In this document: positions 5,745 to 14,445 of the stretch, piece after piece
Position numbering within the stretch: position 1 is the stretch's first letter
How the letters are laid out: each line of letters opens with the position of its first letter
NCBI GenBank assembly: GCA_944320235.1
Contig: CALUGQ010000004.1
Coordinates: forward strand, 62,001 to 126,000
Length of the DNA stretch: 64,000 nt
Direction of reading: 5' to 3'
Source of the DNA: an uncultured Prevotella sp.
Lineage (GTDB): Bacteria; Bacteroidota; Bacteroidia; Bacteroidales; Bacteroidaceae
Program-made: the position numbers and the translations under genes
Notes under the pieces: generated by a model
Databases searched by the model: none
Seen by the model: the letters and a program-made list of their open reading frames with translations, nothing else
Told to the model about the DNA's origin: nothing

Positions 5745-8081
5745 ATGCTGAAGAATTTAGTCATAGTGGAGTCGCCTGCCAAGGCGAAGACCATAGAGAA
5801 GTTCCTGGGCAGCGACTACAAGGTAATGTCCAGCTACGGCCACATCCGAGACCTCAAGAAGAAGGAGCTGAGCATTGACACCGACACGCTCGAACCCCAC
5901 TACGAGGTGCCCGACGACAAGGCGAAGGTCGTCGGCGAGCTGCGCCAGGCCGCCGAGAAGGCAGCCAAGGTATGGCTCGCCTCCGATGAGGACCGCGAGG
6001 GAGAGGCCATATCCTGGCACCTGTGCGAAGTGCTCGGCCTCGACGAGAAGAACACCAACCGCATCGTGTTCCACGAGATAACCAAGCCCGCCATACTCGA
6101 GGCGATAAAGCACCCGCGCCACCTGGACATGAACCTCGTCAACGCCCAGCAGGCCCGCCGCGTGCTCGACCGCCTCGTGGGCTTCAAGCTCTCGCCCGTG
6201 CTCTGGCGCAAGGTGAAGCCCGCCCTGTCGGCAGGCCGCGTGCAGAGCGTGGCCGTGAGGCTCATAGTAGAGCGCGAACGCGAGATACAGGCGTTCAAGA
6301 GCGAGCCATACTACCGCGTGACGGCGGTGTTCGGGCTGCAGAACGCCGACGGCTCCATGGCCGAAGTGAAGGCCGAACTTGACACCCGCTTCAAGGCACA
6401 CGCCGAGGTGGAGGCCTTCCTGGCGCGCTGCAAGGGGGCCACATTCCGCGTAAGCTCGGTGGCGCGCAAGCCGCTCCGCCGCACGCCCGCGCCCCCCTTC
6501 ACCACCTCCACACTGCAGCAGGAAGCCGCGCGCAAGCTCGGCTTCACCGTGGCGCAGACCATGCGCGTGGCACAGATGCTCTACGAGAGCGGGCGAATCA
6601 CCTACATGCGTACCGACTCGGTGAACCTCTCGACGCTCTGCATAAACGCAAGCCGCGAGGAAATAACGAAGCTCTACGGCGGGAAGTACAGCAAGCCGCG
6701 CCAGTGGCACACACACGCAAAGGGCGCGCAAGAGGCGCACGAGGCCATACGCCCCACTTACATGGACGCCGCCACGATAGAAGGCACAGCGCAGGAAAAG
6801 CGCCTCTACGACCTGATATGGAAGCGCACCGCCGCCAGCCAGATGGCCGACGCCGAGATAGAGAAGACCACCGCCACAATAACGCTGTGCGACGAGGCGG
6901 GCAACGAGGCCGAAGGCACGCCGCGCTTCACGGCCACGGGCGAGGTGGTCACGTTCGACGGATTCCTCAAAGTGTACCGCGAGTCGCCCGACGACGACGA
7001 GCAACCCTCCGACGAGGCCGCCAACCAGCTGCCGCCCATGGCCGTGGGCCAGCGGCTGCAGCGGCGCGAGGTGACCGCCACCGAGCGCTTCAGCCAAGGC
7101 CCCGTGCGCTACACTGAGGCCAGTCTCGTGCACAAGCTCGAGGAACTGGGCATAGGCCGCCCGTCAACCTACGCCCCCACAATAAGCACCATACAGCAAC
7201 GCGAATACGTACACAAAGGCGACCACAAGGGCGAAGAGCGGCACTACACCGTCGACACGCTCAAGGGCGACACCATCACGCAGGCCACCCGCACCGAGAT
7301 GGCGGGCAGCGACAAGGGCAAGCTGCTGCCCACCGACATAGGCATCGTGGTCAACGACTTCCTCATGGACCACTTCCCAGGCATCATGGATTACAACTTC
7401 ACGGCCAAGGTAGAGCAGAAGTTCGACGAGATAGCCGAGGGCCAGGAACAGTGGACGGACATGATGAAACACTTCTACCACGACTTCGAGCCGGTGGTGG
7501 AGCAGGCCATAAACACCCGCTCAGAGCACAAGGCCGGCGAGCGCGAGCTGGGTACCGACCCCAAGACGGGCAAGCCAGTCTTCGTGAAGATAGGGCGATA
7601 CGGCCCAGTGGTGCAGATAGGCGCAGCCGACGACAACGACAAGCCACGCTTCGCGCAGCTGCCGGTCGACAAGAGCATGGAGGCCATCACGCTCGACGAG
7701 GCCCTCGAGCTCTTCAAGCTGCCACGCGAGCTGGGCGAGTTCGAAGGCAAGAAAGTCGTCATCGGCACAGGGCGCTTCGGCCCATACGTGCTCCACGACA
7801 GGAAATACGTCTCCCTGCCAAAGGACAACGACCCGCTCACCGTCACGCTCGGCACGGCCGTGGCCCTGATAGAGAAAAAACGGCTGCTCGAAAGGCAACG
7901 ACACATAAAGACATTCCCCAGCACACCGCCGCTCGAAGTGCTCAACGGGCGCTACGGGCCGTACATAGCCTACGAGGGGAAGAACTACCGCCTGCCCAAG
8001 AACCTGCACGAACAGGCAGCCGACCTCACCTTCGGCGACTGCATGAAGGTCATCGAGGCCGCCGCGGCCAAGAAGAAATAA
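5745..8081 (+). CDS. topA: DNA topoisomerase I
   Basis: The 778-residue type IA topoisomerase relaxes negative supercoils by single-strand passage. The TOPRIM domain is at the N-terminus, with IVESPAKAKTIEKFLG, then SSYGHIRDL, and the acidic DEDREGEAISWHL (about residues 77-89). The nucleophilic tyrosine lies in GRITYMRTDS (about residue 287). After the core come three C-terminal topoisomerase repeats recognisable by GRYGPVV, GRFGPYV and GRYGPYI, ending in KKK. The four-cysteine zinc fingers of the E. coli enzyme are absent, as is usual in this phylum. The gene has its own promoter and may be cotranscribed with aroK, 36 bases downstream. Confidence 0.95.
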   Translation: MLKNLVIVESPAKAKTIEKFLGSDYKVMSSYGHIRDLKKKELSIDTDTLEPHYEVPDDKAKVVGELRQAAEKAAKVWLASDEDREGEAISWHLCEVLGLDEKNTNRIVFHEITKPAILEAIKHPRHLDMNLVNAQQARRVLDRLVGFKLSPVLWRKVKPALSAGRVQSVAVRLIVEREREIQAFKSEPYYRVTAVFGLQNADGSMAEVKAELDTRFKAHAEVEAFLARCKGATFRVSSVARKPLRRTPAPPFTTSTLQQEAARKLGFTVAQTMRVAQMLYESGRITYMRTDSVNLSTLCINASREEITKLYGGKYSKPRQWHTHAKGAQEAHEAIRPTYMDAATIEGTAQEKRLYDLIWKRTAASQMADAEIEKTTATITLCDEAGNEAEGTPRFTATGEVVTFDGFLKVYRESPDDDEQPSDEAANQLPPMAVGQRLQRREVTATERFSQGPVRYTEASLVHKLEELGIGRPSTYAPTISTIQQREYVHKGDHKGEERHYTVDTLKGDTITQATRTEMAGSDKGKLLPTDIGIVVNDFLMDHFPGIMDYNFTAKVEQKFDEIAEGQEQWTDMMKHFYHDFEPVVEQAINTRSEHKAGERELGTDPKTGKPVFVKIGRYGPVVQIGAADDNDKPRFAQLPVDKSMEAITLDEALELFKLPRELGEFEGKKVVIGTGRFGPYVLHDRKYVSLPKDNDPLTVTLGTAVALIEKKRLLERQRHIKTFPSTPPLEVLNGRYGPYIAYEGKNYRLPKNLHEQAADLTFGDCMKVIEAAAAKKK

Positions 8082-8117
8082 CGCGGCGCAGCGCGCAGAG
8101 CCACAACGCAACGCACA

Positions 8118-8645
8118 ATGGAAAGGATAATCATAATAGGCTACATGGGAGCCGGCAAGACCACCGTGGGCAAGGCGCTCGCCAAGGCGCTGGGCATGGA
8201 ATTCTACGACCTCGACTGGTACATCGAGGCACGCATGCGCAAGACCGTGCCGCAGCTCTTCGCCGAGCGCGGCGAAGAAGGCTTCAGGAAGGTGGAGCGC
8301 AACATGCTGCACGAGGTAGCCGAGTTCGAGGGAGTGGTGCTCAGCTGCGGCGGAGGCACACCATGCTTCTTCGACAACATCGACTACATGAACAGCCGCG
8401 GCCCGGTGGTCTACCTCAAGGCAACGCCCGAGGTGCTCCGCAAGCACCTGCTCATGGGCAAGACCGAGCGGCCGCTCATCAAGGGCAAGACACCCTCGGA
8501 GCTCGCCGCGTTCATAACGGCCCAGCTGGAACAGCGCGAACCATTCTACGCAAAGGCCGCATACACATTCGACGTGAACCTGCTCGACACCTACGACAAG
8601 ATAGGCATGTCAGTGGAAGGCATCAGGAAGATGCTCGGCGTATGA
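8118..8645 (+). CDS. aroK: Shikimate kinase
   Basis: This 175-residue P-loop kinase phosphorylates shikimate at the 3-hydroxyl in the chorismate pathway. Visible motifs are the Walker A GYMGAGKTT (residues 8-16), the shikimate-binding DLDWYIE (about 32-38) and the CGGGTPC segment (about 78-84). The lid arginine is in KTERPLIKG. The length is normal for the family. It lies between topA and speA on the same strand with short gaps (36 and 73 bases). Confidence 0.92.
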   Translation: MERIIIIGYMGAGKTTVGKALAKALGMEFYDLDWYIEARMRKTVPQLFAERGEEGFRKVERNMLHEVAEFEGVVLSCGGGTPCFFDNIDYMNSRGPVVYLKATPEVLRKHLLMGKTERPLIKGKTPSELAAFITAQLEQREPFYAKAAYTFDVNLLDTYDKIGMSVEGIRKMLGV

Positions 8646-8718
8646 CCAGCCAAACGCCGGGGAGCCGGCACGGCGCTACAAAACCAATCACCATAGCAAC
8701 CCAACTACACGAAGAGAA

Positions 8719-10611
8719 ATGAAAAAGTGGACCATTGAGGACTCCAAGGAGCTTTACAACATCAACGGATGGGGCACATCCTACTTCGGCGTGAACGACC
8801 GCGGGCACGTCTATGTCACGCCATGCAAGGACGAGACACAGATTGACTTGCGCGACGTGATGGACGAACTCGCCCTGCGCGACGTCACCCCGCCGGTGCT
8901 GCTCCGCTTCCCCGACATCCTCGACAACCGCATCGAGAAGACCAGCAGCTGCTTCCGCAAGGCCGCCGCCGAGTACGAATACAAGGGCGAGAACTTCATC
9001 ATCTACCCCATAAAGGTAAACCAGATGCAGCCGGTGGTGGAGGAGATAATAAGCCACGGGCGCAAGTTCAACCTCGGGCTCGAGGCAGGCTCCAAGCCGG
9101 AACTGCACGCGGTGATAGCCGTGCAGTGCCAGAGCGACTCGCTCATCATCTGCAACGGCTACAAGGACCAGAGCTACATAGAGCTGGCCCTGCTCGCCCA
9201 GAAGATGGGCAAGCGCATATTCATCGTCGTGGAGAAGCTCAACGAGCTTGACACCATAGCCCGCGTGGCCAAGAAGCTCAACGTCCGCCCGAACCTCGGC
9301 ATACGCATAAAGCTGGCCTCCTCGGGCAGTGGCAAGTGGGAGGACAGCGGCGGCGACGCCAGCAAGTTCGGCCTGACGAGCGCCGAGCTGCTCGACGCGC
9401 TCGAGCTGCTCGACAAGAAGAACATGCGCGACTGCCTGCGGCTGATACACTTCCACATAGGGAGCCAGATAACGAAGATACGCCGCATACAGGCTGCGCT
9501 GCGCGAAGCGTCGCAGTTTTACATACAGTTGCACAAGCTGGGCTACAACGTCGACTTCGTGGACTGCGGCGGAGGGCTCGGCGTAGACTACGACGGCACA
9601 CGCTCGCCCAGCAGCGAAAGCTCGGTGAACTACTCCATACAGGAGTACGTCAACGACTGTATCTATACCTTTGTCGACGCGGCCAACCGCAACAGCCTGC
9701 CCCACCCGAACATCATAACCGAGAGCGGACGCTCGCTCACGGCGCACCACTCGGTGCTCGTCATCGACGTGCTCGAGACGGCGTCGCTGCCGGAGATGGA
9801 GGAGGAGTACGAACCCTCGGAGGGCAGCCACCAGCTCGTGCGCGACCTGTATGACATCTGGGACAACCTGAACCCGCGCACCATGCTTGAAGACTGGCAC
9901 GACGCAGAGCAGATACGCGAGGAGTCGCTCGACCTGTTCAGCCACGGGATAGTGGACCTGCGCACCCGCGCCGAGATTGAAAGCATGTACTGGAGCGTTT
10001 GCCGCGAGATAAACATACTGGCCAAGCAGCTCAAGCACACGCCCGAGGAGCTGGTGAACCTCGACAAGCTGCTGGCCGACAAGTACTTCTGCAACTTCTC
10101 CCTCTTCCAGTCGCTGCCCGACTCCTGGGCCATCGACCAGCTTTTCCCAATCGTTCCCATACAGCGGCTTGACGAGCGGCCCACGCGCAGCGCGACGCTG
10201 CAGGACATCACCTGCGACAGCGACGGCAAGATAACCAACTTCGTTACCAACCGCAACAACTCGCACATACTGCCCGTGCACGCCCTGCGCAAGAGCGAGC
10301 CTTACTACCTGGGCGTGTTCCTCGTGGGAGCATACCAGGAGATACTGGGCGACATGCACAACCTTTTCGGCGACACCACCGCCGTGCACATCAGCGTGAA
10401 GGACGACCACTACCACATCGACCAGGTGATAGACGGCGAGACGGTGGCCGAGGTGCTCGACTACGTGCAGTACAACCCGCGCAAGCTCGTGCGCCAGCTG
10501 GAGATGTGGGTCACCAAGAGCGTGAAGGAGGGGCGCATCACCCTCGATGAGGGCAAGGAGTTCCTCAGCAACTACCGCTCGGGCCTCTACGGGTACACTT
10601 ACCTCGAATAG
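8719..10611 (+). CDS. speA: Biosynthetic arginine decarboxylase
   Basis: The 630-residue PLP enzyme of the alanine-racemase fold converts arginine to agmatine, the first step of polyamine synthesis in many Bacteroidales. The PLP lysine is in IIYPIKVNQM (about residues 95-104), HFHIGSQ lies near residue 250, and the glycine-rich DCGGGLGVDYDGT near residue 284 binds phosphate. The DESGRS-type segment appears as ITESGRSLTAHHS. The length matches the SpeA family. A GC hairpin follows, then argB, so arginine use and arginine synthesis genes are adjacent. Confidence 0.94.
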   Translation: MKKWTIEDSKELYNINGWGTSYFGVNDRGHVYVTPCKDETQIDLRDVMDELALRDVTPPVLLRFPDILDNRIEKTSSCFRKAAAEYEYKGENFIIYPIKVNQMQPVVEEIISHGRKFNLGLEAGSKPELHAVIAVQCQSDSLIICNGYKDQSYIELALLAQKMGKRIFIVVEKLNELDTIARVAKKLNVRPNLGIRIKLASSGSGKWEDSGGDASKFGLTSAELLDALELLDKKNMRDCLRLIHFHIGSQITKIRRIQAALREASQFYIQLHKLGYNVDFVDCGGGLGVDYDGTRSPSSESSVNYSIQEYVNDCIYTFVDAANRNSLPHPNIITESGRSLTAHHSVLVIDVLETASLPEMEEEYEPSEGSHQLVRDLYDIWDNLNPRTMLEDWHDAEQIREESLDLFSHGIVDLRTRAEIESMYWSVCREINILAKQLKHTPEELVNLDKLLADKYFCNFSLFQSLPDSWAIDQLFPIVPIQRLDERPTRSATLQDITCDSDGKITNFVTNRNNSHILPVHALRKSEPYYLGVFLVGAYQEILGDMHNLFGDTTAVHISVKDDHYHIDQVIDGETVAEVLDYVQYNPRKLVRQLEMWVTKSVKEGRITLDEGKEFLSNYRSGLYGYTYLE

Positions 10612-10626
10612 GGGCGGGCCGCGTCC

Positions 10627-10660
10627 TGCCCGGCCTGTGGGGCCGGGCAAGCCTTTTGGG
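10627..10660 (+). terminator. Hairpin between speA and argB
   Basis: TGCCCGGCC (10627-10635) pairs with GGCCGGGCA (10641-10649) around a 5-base loop, followed by AGCCTTTTGG. The T-run is short, so this may be a weak terminator or attenuator. Confidence 0.45.
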
Positions 10661-10691
10661 GCAAACCGGCAAACCTAAAGATAAAGTAACA

Positions 10692-11468
10692 ATGAAGCAA
10701 CAACTGACTATAGTCAAGGTGGGCGGCGCCGTGGTCGAGGACCCGGCGCAGCTCGACTGCCTGCTCACAGGCTTCTGCCGCCTCGGCGGGCGCAAGGCGC
10801 TCGTGCACGGCGGGGGCCGCCGCGCCACGCTGGTGGCCTCGCGGCTGGGCATCGAGAGCCGCATGGTGGGCGGGCGGCGTGTCACCGACGCGGATATGCT
10901 CGAAGTGGTGACGATGGTCTACGGCGGCCTTGTCAACAAGAACATCGTGGCGCAGCTCGTGGCGCGGGGTGTCAACGCGCTGGGCCTCACGGGGGCCGAC
11001 ATGGACGTGATGCGCTCGCGCCGCCGCCCGGTGACGGCGGACGGCGTGGACTTCGGCTTCGTGGGCGACGTGGAGCGCGCCGACGCCGAGCGGCTGGCCG
11101 CGCTCGTCGAGCAGGGAGCCGTGCCGGTGCTCGCACCGCTGACGCACGACGGCCACGGCCAGCTGCTCAACACCAACGCCGACACCATAGCCGCCGAGGC
11201 GGCCAAGGCCTTGGCCGCCAGCTATGACGTGACGCTGGCCTACTGCTTCGAGAAGCCAGGGGTGCTGGCCGACCCCGACGACCCGCGCTCGGTGATACCC
11301 AGCATCACGCGGCCCGACTTCGAGCGGCTCTGTGCCGACGGGACGGTGGCGGGCGGCATGGTGCCAAAGATAGAGAACGCCCTCGCAGCCGTGGAGGCAG
11401 GCGTGGGCCGCGTGCTCATCACTGAGGCGGCGGCCCTCGGCTCCGGCGGCGGCACGCTCATACACTGA
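10692..11468 (+). CDS. argB: N-acetyl- or N-succinyl-glutamate kinase
   Basis: The 258-residue amino-acid kinase catalyses the second step of arginine synthesis. It shows VKVGGAVVED at the N-terminus, VHGGGRRATLVASRLG (about residues 37-52) and NTNADTIAAEAAKAL (about 158-172), all typical of ArgB. In Bacteroides the pathway is known to use succinylated rather than acetylated intermediates, so the substrate here may be N-succinylglutamate; that is inference from the family. I chose ATG 10692 (MKQQLTIVKVGG). An in-frame ATG at 10656 would add 12 residues lying over the speA terminator. The only other arginine gene in the window is the argE-like gene at 13059-14126. Confidence 0.88.
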   Translation: MKQQLTIVKVGGAVVEDPAQLDCLLTGFCRLGGRKALVHGGGRRATLVASRLGIESRMVGGRRVTDADMLEVVTMVYGGLVNKNIVAQLVARGVNALGLTGADMDVMRSRRRPVTADGVDFGFVGDVERADAERLAALVEQGAVPVLAPLTHDGHGQLLNTNADTIAAEAAKALAASYDVTLAYCFEKPGVLADPDDPRSVIPSITRPDFERLCADGTVAGGMVPKIENALAAVEAGVGRVLITEAAALGSGGGTLIH

Positions 11469-11530
11469 CCGGCCTGGCCACCGCCGGGGATGCCATTGAG
11501 GCCTGCCGCAAGCCCCTCAGCGCCACACGG

Positions 11531-11650
11531 GCAACCGCCTGGCTGCCAACTGATTACGGAGACGGCCTGTTTCGCAATGCGAAACAGGCCGTCTTGCGTT
11601 GTCAAACAGGCCGTCTTGCATTGCCAAACAGGCCGTCTTGCATTGCCTGG
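11531..11650 (-). repeat. Composite palindromic repeat, copy C
   Basis: The module is at 11531-11560. It is followed by a perfect 16-bp inverted repeat (11561-11576 with 11578-11593, arms GACGGCCTGTTTCGCA and complement), then two nearly identical 22-bp units CAAACAGGCCGTCTTGCATTGC. It lies between the convergent 3' ends of argB and the PAP2 gene and may also act as a terminator. The rest of the 312-bp gap 11469-11780 shows nothing recognisable. Confidence 0.7.
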
Positions 11651-11780
11651 CATCCGCGCGACGCACGGATATGCCCCTGTTACGGCAGCCCCCTCACGGC
11701 GGAGCAATGCCTGCCGCGCTCCCGCTGCCTTTGCTTGCCGCCCGCAGGGCAGGATGACAGCCGCGCTTGTGCTTGCCGGC

Positions 11781-12542
11781 TCAGAACGTTATGCAGGCCG
11801 TGAGCGTGCATCCGCCATCCTGGTATGAGGGCAGTGCGACCACATCGGGGCCGTGCTCCCCCTTGTGCTTCGTGAAGATGCGTGGGTAGAGCCAGTATGC
11901 CAGCTTCGTGCTGGCTATGCCTATGGCCGCCCCGGCAACCACGTCGTTCACCCAGTGGCGGTTGTTGCAGACGCGGAGCACGCCCACCGCCGTGGCCACG
12001 GCGTAGCCTGAATAGGCGGCCACGGGCGAGCTGCCCTTGAACTCGCGGCGCATCAGCTCCGCGCCCATGAAGGCCGTGGCCGTGTGACCCGACGGGAACG
12101 AGTTGCGCGCCGGGCTGTCGGGCCGCCGTTCGCTGGCTGCCAGCTTGATGCCGTTGACGGCGAGGCCCATCGTGGCATAGGCCATGGCGAGGATGATGGT
12201 GCGGTCTTTGAAGTTGTGGGCGGCGTCTATCCCGCACAGGTCGAGCGCGTAGGTGGCCACCATCGGCGAGTATTGCAGGTAGTCGTCCACCTTTGTCTTA
12301 CGCTGCCCGTCGCCGGCGAAGGCGCATTGCGCGTCCTTGCGCAGGCCGCCCAGCCAGCCGTCGCCGGCGAACAGGGCCGCCGCTCCAACCGTGGCGGCGG
12401 GGATTGCGAACTCGATTGCCTTCACTCTGTGCGTGTCGCAGGTAGCCGTCACGCTGTCGCGGCGTGCCTGTGCGGGCATGTACGCGACGGCAAGGGCCAG
12501 TGCCACCGGCACTGTCCTCGCAGCTTTGAGTCTGTTTCTCAT
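11781..12542 (-). CDS. PAP2-family phosphatase (secreted or membrane)
   Basis: The 253-residue protein belongs to the type 2 phosphatidic acid phosphatase superfamily. All three catalytic motifs are present: KLAASERRP (Kx6RP), FPSGHTA (PSGH), and RVCNNRHWVND (Rx5Hx3D). Substrates in the family include phosphatidic acid, undecaprenyl pyrophosphate and lipid A phosphates; the choice is not visible here. I chose the ATG at 12542 because MRNRLKAARTVPVALALAVA followed by YMPAQA is a good Sec signal peptide. The frame is open 144 bases further upstream, but that part has no family similarity. It is convergent with argB and lies downstream of the 6S-like RNA. Confidence 0.82.
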   Translation of the reverse strand: MRNRLKAARTVPVALALAVAYMPAQARRDSVTATCDTHRVKAIEFAIPAATVGAAALFAGDGWLGGLRKDAQCAFAGDGQRKTKVDDYLQYSPMVATYALDLCGIDAAHNFKDRTIILAMAYATMGLAVNGIKLAASERRPDSPARNSFPSGHTATAFMGAELMRREFKGSSPVAAYSGYAVATAVGVLRVCNNRHWVNDVVAGAAIGIASTKLAYWLYPRIFTKHKGEHGPDVVALPSYQDGGCTLTACITF

Positions 12543-12665
12543 TCTTGCGCTTGTGCTTTGCGTCGGCCATTCGCTCGGCGTGAGTGGGCTTCCGGCCCCT
12601 ACGCTGTGGCAAGGGGCAATGCCCCCTTGCGGCGGAGAAAGGGAACGGGCCTCGGATTTGGGCAT

Positions 12666-12686
12666 GAAAAATGCGCGGGTGCGCAC
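12666..12686 (-). terminator. Rho-independent terminator of the 6S-like RNA
   Basis: On the minus strand GTGCGC-ACCC-GCGCAT forms a 6-bp stem followed directly by TTTTC. This orientation assigns the structured RNA to the minus strand. Confidence 0.7.
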
Positions 12687-12816
12687 TTACCAAATCCTGA
12701 GGCCCTAGGAAAGCCCACCTATACCGATAAGTTGCGTCCGCGCACAAGCGCAGACGTTCACTGACTTATCCATCGGTACAGGTTGAATCATGAAATTTCC
12801 TAGGTTTCAGGATTTA
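12666..12816 (-). ncRNA. ssrS: 6S-like RNA candidate
   Basis: Read on the minus strand, the segment folds into one long rod. The closing stem pairs 12807-12815 with 12692-12700 (9 bp), and a second stem pairs 12796-12804 with 12704-12712 (9 bp). A one-sided central bubble follows (12 bases at 12784-12795 against 4 at 12713-12716). The next stem pairs 12764-12783 with 12717-12732, and an apical hairpin spans 12735-12756. A terminator with a U-run ends it. A rod with an open-promoter-like central bubble is the hallmark of 6S RNA, which binds the housekeeping RNA polymerase holoenzyme. The body of about 124 nt is somewhat short for 6S, and I have not compared it with the Bacteroidales models, so the family name is tentative. 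No SRP-RNA tetraloop motif is present. Confidence 0.55.
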
Positions 12817-12982
12817 CCGAATAAATAGTAAACGCTAATGATTTATAATGTCTGTTGTCTGTCTTTTCCTGCGGTTCCGTTTTTGTTTGTTGCGGCCTTG
12901 CAGCCTAGCTTTGCCTGCGGCTTGCGCCTCGGCGTGGCGCAGGGCCTGGCGTGCAGTGGCGCGGCCCGTGCGTTTATGCTTG

Positions 12983-12990
12983 CAAAGATA
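12983..12990 (-). promoter_or_regulatory. -7 promoter box TATCTTTG upstream of the 6S-like RNA
   Basis: This is a perfect TAnnTTTG followed by C on the minus strand, with TTG at 13005-13007 as a possible -33 element. It would start a transcript near 12976 that runs through the structured RNA to the terminator at 12666, about 310 nt in all. Confidence 0.55.
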
Positions 12991-13058
12991 GTGAAAAAGC
13001 GCGACAAGATGCCCGCCTGCCGTGATTTTTTTTGTAGGTGGCGCCCTTTCCGGCAGCC

Positions 13059-14126
13059 CTACAGCCTCAGTCCGCCGAGCAGGCGGGCGTATGTGTCTAT
13101 GGCTTCGGCTATCTCGCTGAGGCAGATGTACTCGTCGGCGGAGTGGGAGCGGGCCGAGTGGCCCGGCCCGAGCTTCAGCGAGGGGAAGGGCATGAGTGCC
13201 TGGTCCGACAGCGTGGGCGAGCCGAAAGGCTCCATGCCCAAGGCCAGGCAGCGTGCCGCCAGGGGGTGTGACGGGTCGATGCGCGACGAGCCGAGGCGGA
13301 AGGAGCGCGCCTTTAGCTGGCTCTTCATGTGGCTGCAGAGCAGGTCGAAGGCCTCTTGGTTGGTGTAAAGCTCGTTTGTCCGCACGTCGATGGTGAAGCG
13401 GCACACGTCGGGCACCACGTTGTGCTGCGTGCCGGCGCTTATCACGGTGGCCGTGGCCAGCGTGGGGCCGAGCAGCGGGCTCACCTTGGCGAAGCTGTAG
13501 GAGCGCAGCCAATCGAGGTCGTCGAGCGCCTCGTAGATGGCGTTCACCCCCTCGGCGCGGGCGGCGTGGCCCGAGCGTCCGTGGGCTGTGGCGTCGATGA
13601 CCATCAGCCCCTTCTCGGCGAAGGCGGGCTGCATGGCCGTGGGCTCGCCCACCATGGCCACGTCTATGCGCGGCAGCAGGGGCAGGGCGCGGCTGATGCC
13701 GTCGGCTCCCGACACCTCCTCCTCGGCCGATGCGAGGTATATGAGGTTGTAGTTACGCTCGCTGCCGGCCATCAGGCGGAACGCCTGCAGCAGGCTTACG
13801 AGCCCGCCGCCGCAGTCGTTGCTGCCCAGTCCGTACAGGCGGTCGCCCTCTATGGTGGGGCAGAAGGGCTGGCGCGTCCACGAGGCCACGGGCTTCACCG
13901 TGTCGATGTGGGCGTTGAGCAGCAGCGTGGGGCGGCTGTCGTCGTGGCCCGGGGCCACGGCCCACACGTTGTTGGCCTCGCGGCGGGGCTGCAGGCCCCA
14001 CTGTTCCATCTGCCCCTCAAGCAGGTCGGCGGCGGCCTTCTCGTCGCGGCTGGGCGACGGCGTGGCTATGAGCCGGCAGAGCAGCGCGGCGGCTTCGCGG
14101 GCAAGGGTGTCGTGGTTGGTTGTCAT
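13059..14126 (-). CDS. argE: M20 family deacylase, ArgE/acetylornithine deacetylase-like
   Basis: The 355-residue metallopeptidase-fold enzyme shows the M20 metal ligands: LLLNAHIDTVKP (His and the adjacent Asp, about residues 70-81), GSNDCGGGLVSL (bridging Asp, about 106), and ASAEEEVSG (catalytic and metal Glu, about 140), then VGEPT. The final ligand His is in GHSARSHSADEY near the C-terminus. In Bacteroidales the ArgE-type enzyme removes an acyl group from citrulline or ornithine intermediates of arginine synthesis. This fits with argB nearby, but ArgE and DapE are close relatives and I assign argE mainly from the Bacteroidetes form. A TAACTTTG box lies 168 bases upstream. Confidence 0.75.
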   Translation of the reverse strand: MTTNHDTLAREAAALLCRLIATPSPSRDEKAAADLLEGQMEQWGLQPRREANNVWAVAPGHDDSRPTLLLNAHIDTVKPVASWTRQPFCPTIEGDRLYGLGSNDCGGGLVSLLQAFRLMAGSERNYNLIYLASAEEEVSGADGISRALPLLPRIDVAMVGEPTAMQPAFAEKGLMVIDATAHGRSGHAARAEGVNAIYEALDDLDWLRSYSFAKVSPLLGPTLATATVISAGTQHNVVPDVCRFTIDVRTNELYTNQEAFDLLCSHMKSQLKARSFRLGSSRIDPSHPLAARCLALGMEPFGSPTLSDQALMPFPSLKLGPGHSARSHSADEYICLSEIAEAIDTYARLLGGLRL

Positions 14127-14293
14127 GTATGGTTGTTTTATCGAGGTATGGCGCGGCTTGTCGCCTGTTGGATGGTGAGGCGGGCGTAGCGCGATGGCAC
14201 TCGTTTGTTGCCGTCAATTGATTTTGGGCATTTGCGTATTGTATGTTTGCGGCGGTGCTCCGGCTTGCGTGGCCCGCCGGACAGCACCCGTGG

Positions 14294-14301
14294 CAAAGTT
14301 A
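14294..14301 (-). promoter_or_regulatory. -7 promoter box TAACTTTG for the argE-like gene
   Basis: It matches TAnnTTTG followed by C on the minus strand. The implied leader is about 160 bases, unusually long for this window, and begins with a GC-rich segment that could form a hairpin. Confidence 0.5.
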
Positions 14302-14445
14302 CGCAATTTTCCCCGTGCCGCCAAGCGCGCCCGCCCGCCTTTAGGCCGATTTAACATTAGACGGGCTGCTGGGGGCTTTGAGGCCTTCACGCTACGCTGT
14401 TTTGTAAACAAAAATCCTCGTTTGCGAAGAGTCTTGCTCCATGTT

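Larger units (their letters stand above)
12543..13058. other. 516-bp gap holding a structured RNA
   Basis: Between the PAP2 and argE-like genes (both minus strand) lies no convincing coding region. The gap contains a long imperfect hairpin (12692-12815), a minus-strand terminator (12666-12686) and a strong minus-strand promoter box (12983-12990). The stretch 12818-12975 shows only weak local stems. Confidence 0.6.

Noticed and set aside
12692..12815. The structured RNA as SRP (4.5S) RNA or tmRNA
   Set aside because: The SRP apical GGAA/GNRA tetraloop with its symmetric loop is missing, and there is no tRNA-like end or tag reading frame.
12835..13512. A minus-strand frame encoding a very basic protein end
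   Set aside because: It overlaps the argE-like gene for most of its length, and the basic tail after the 12983 promoter has no in-frame ATG.
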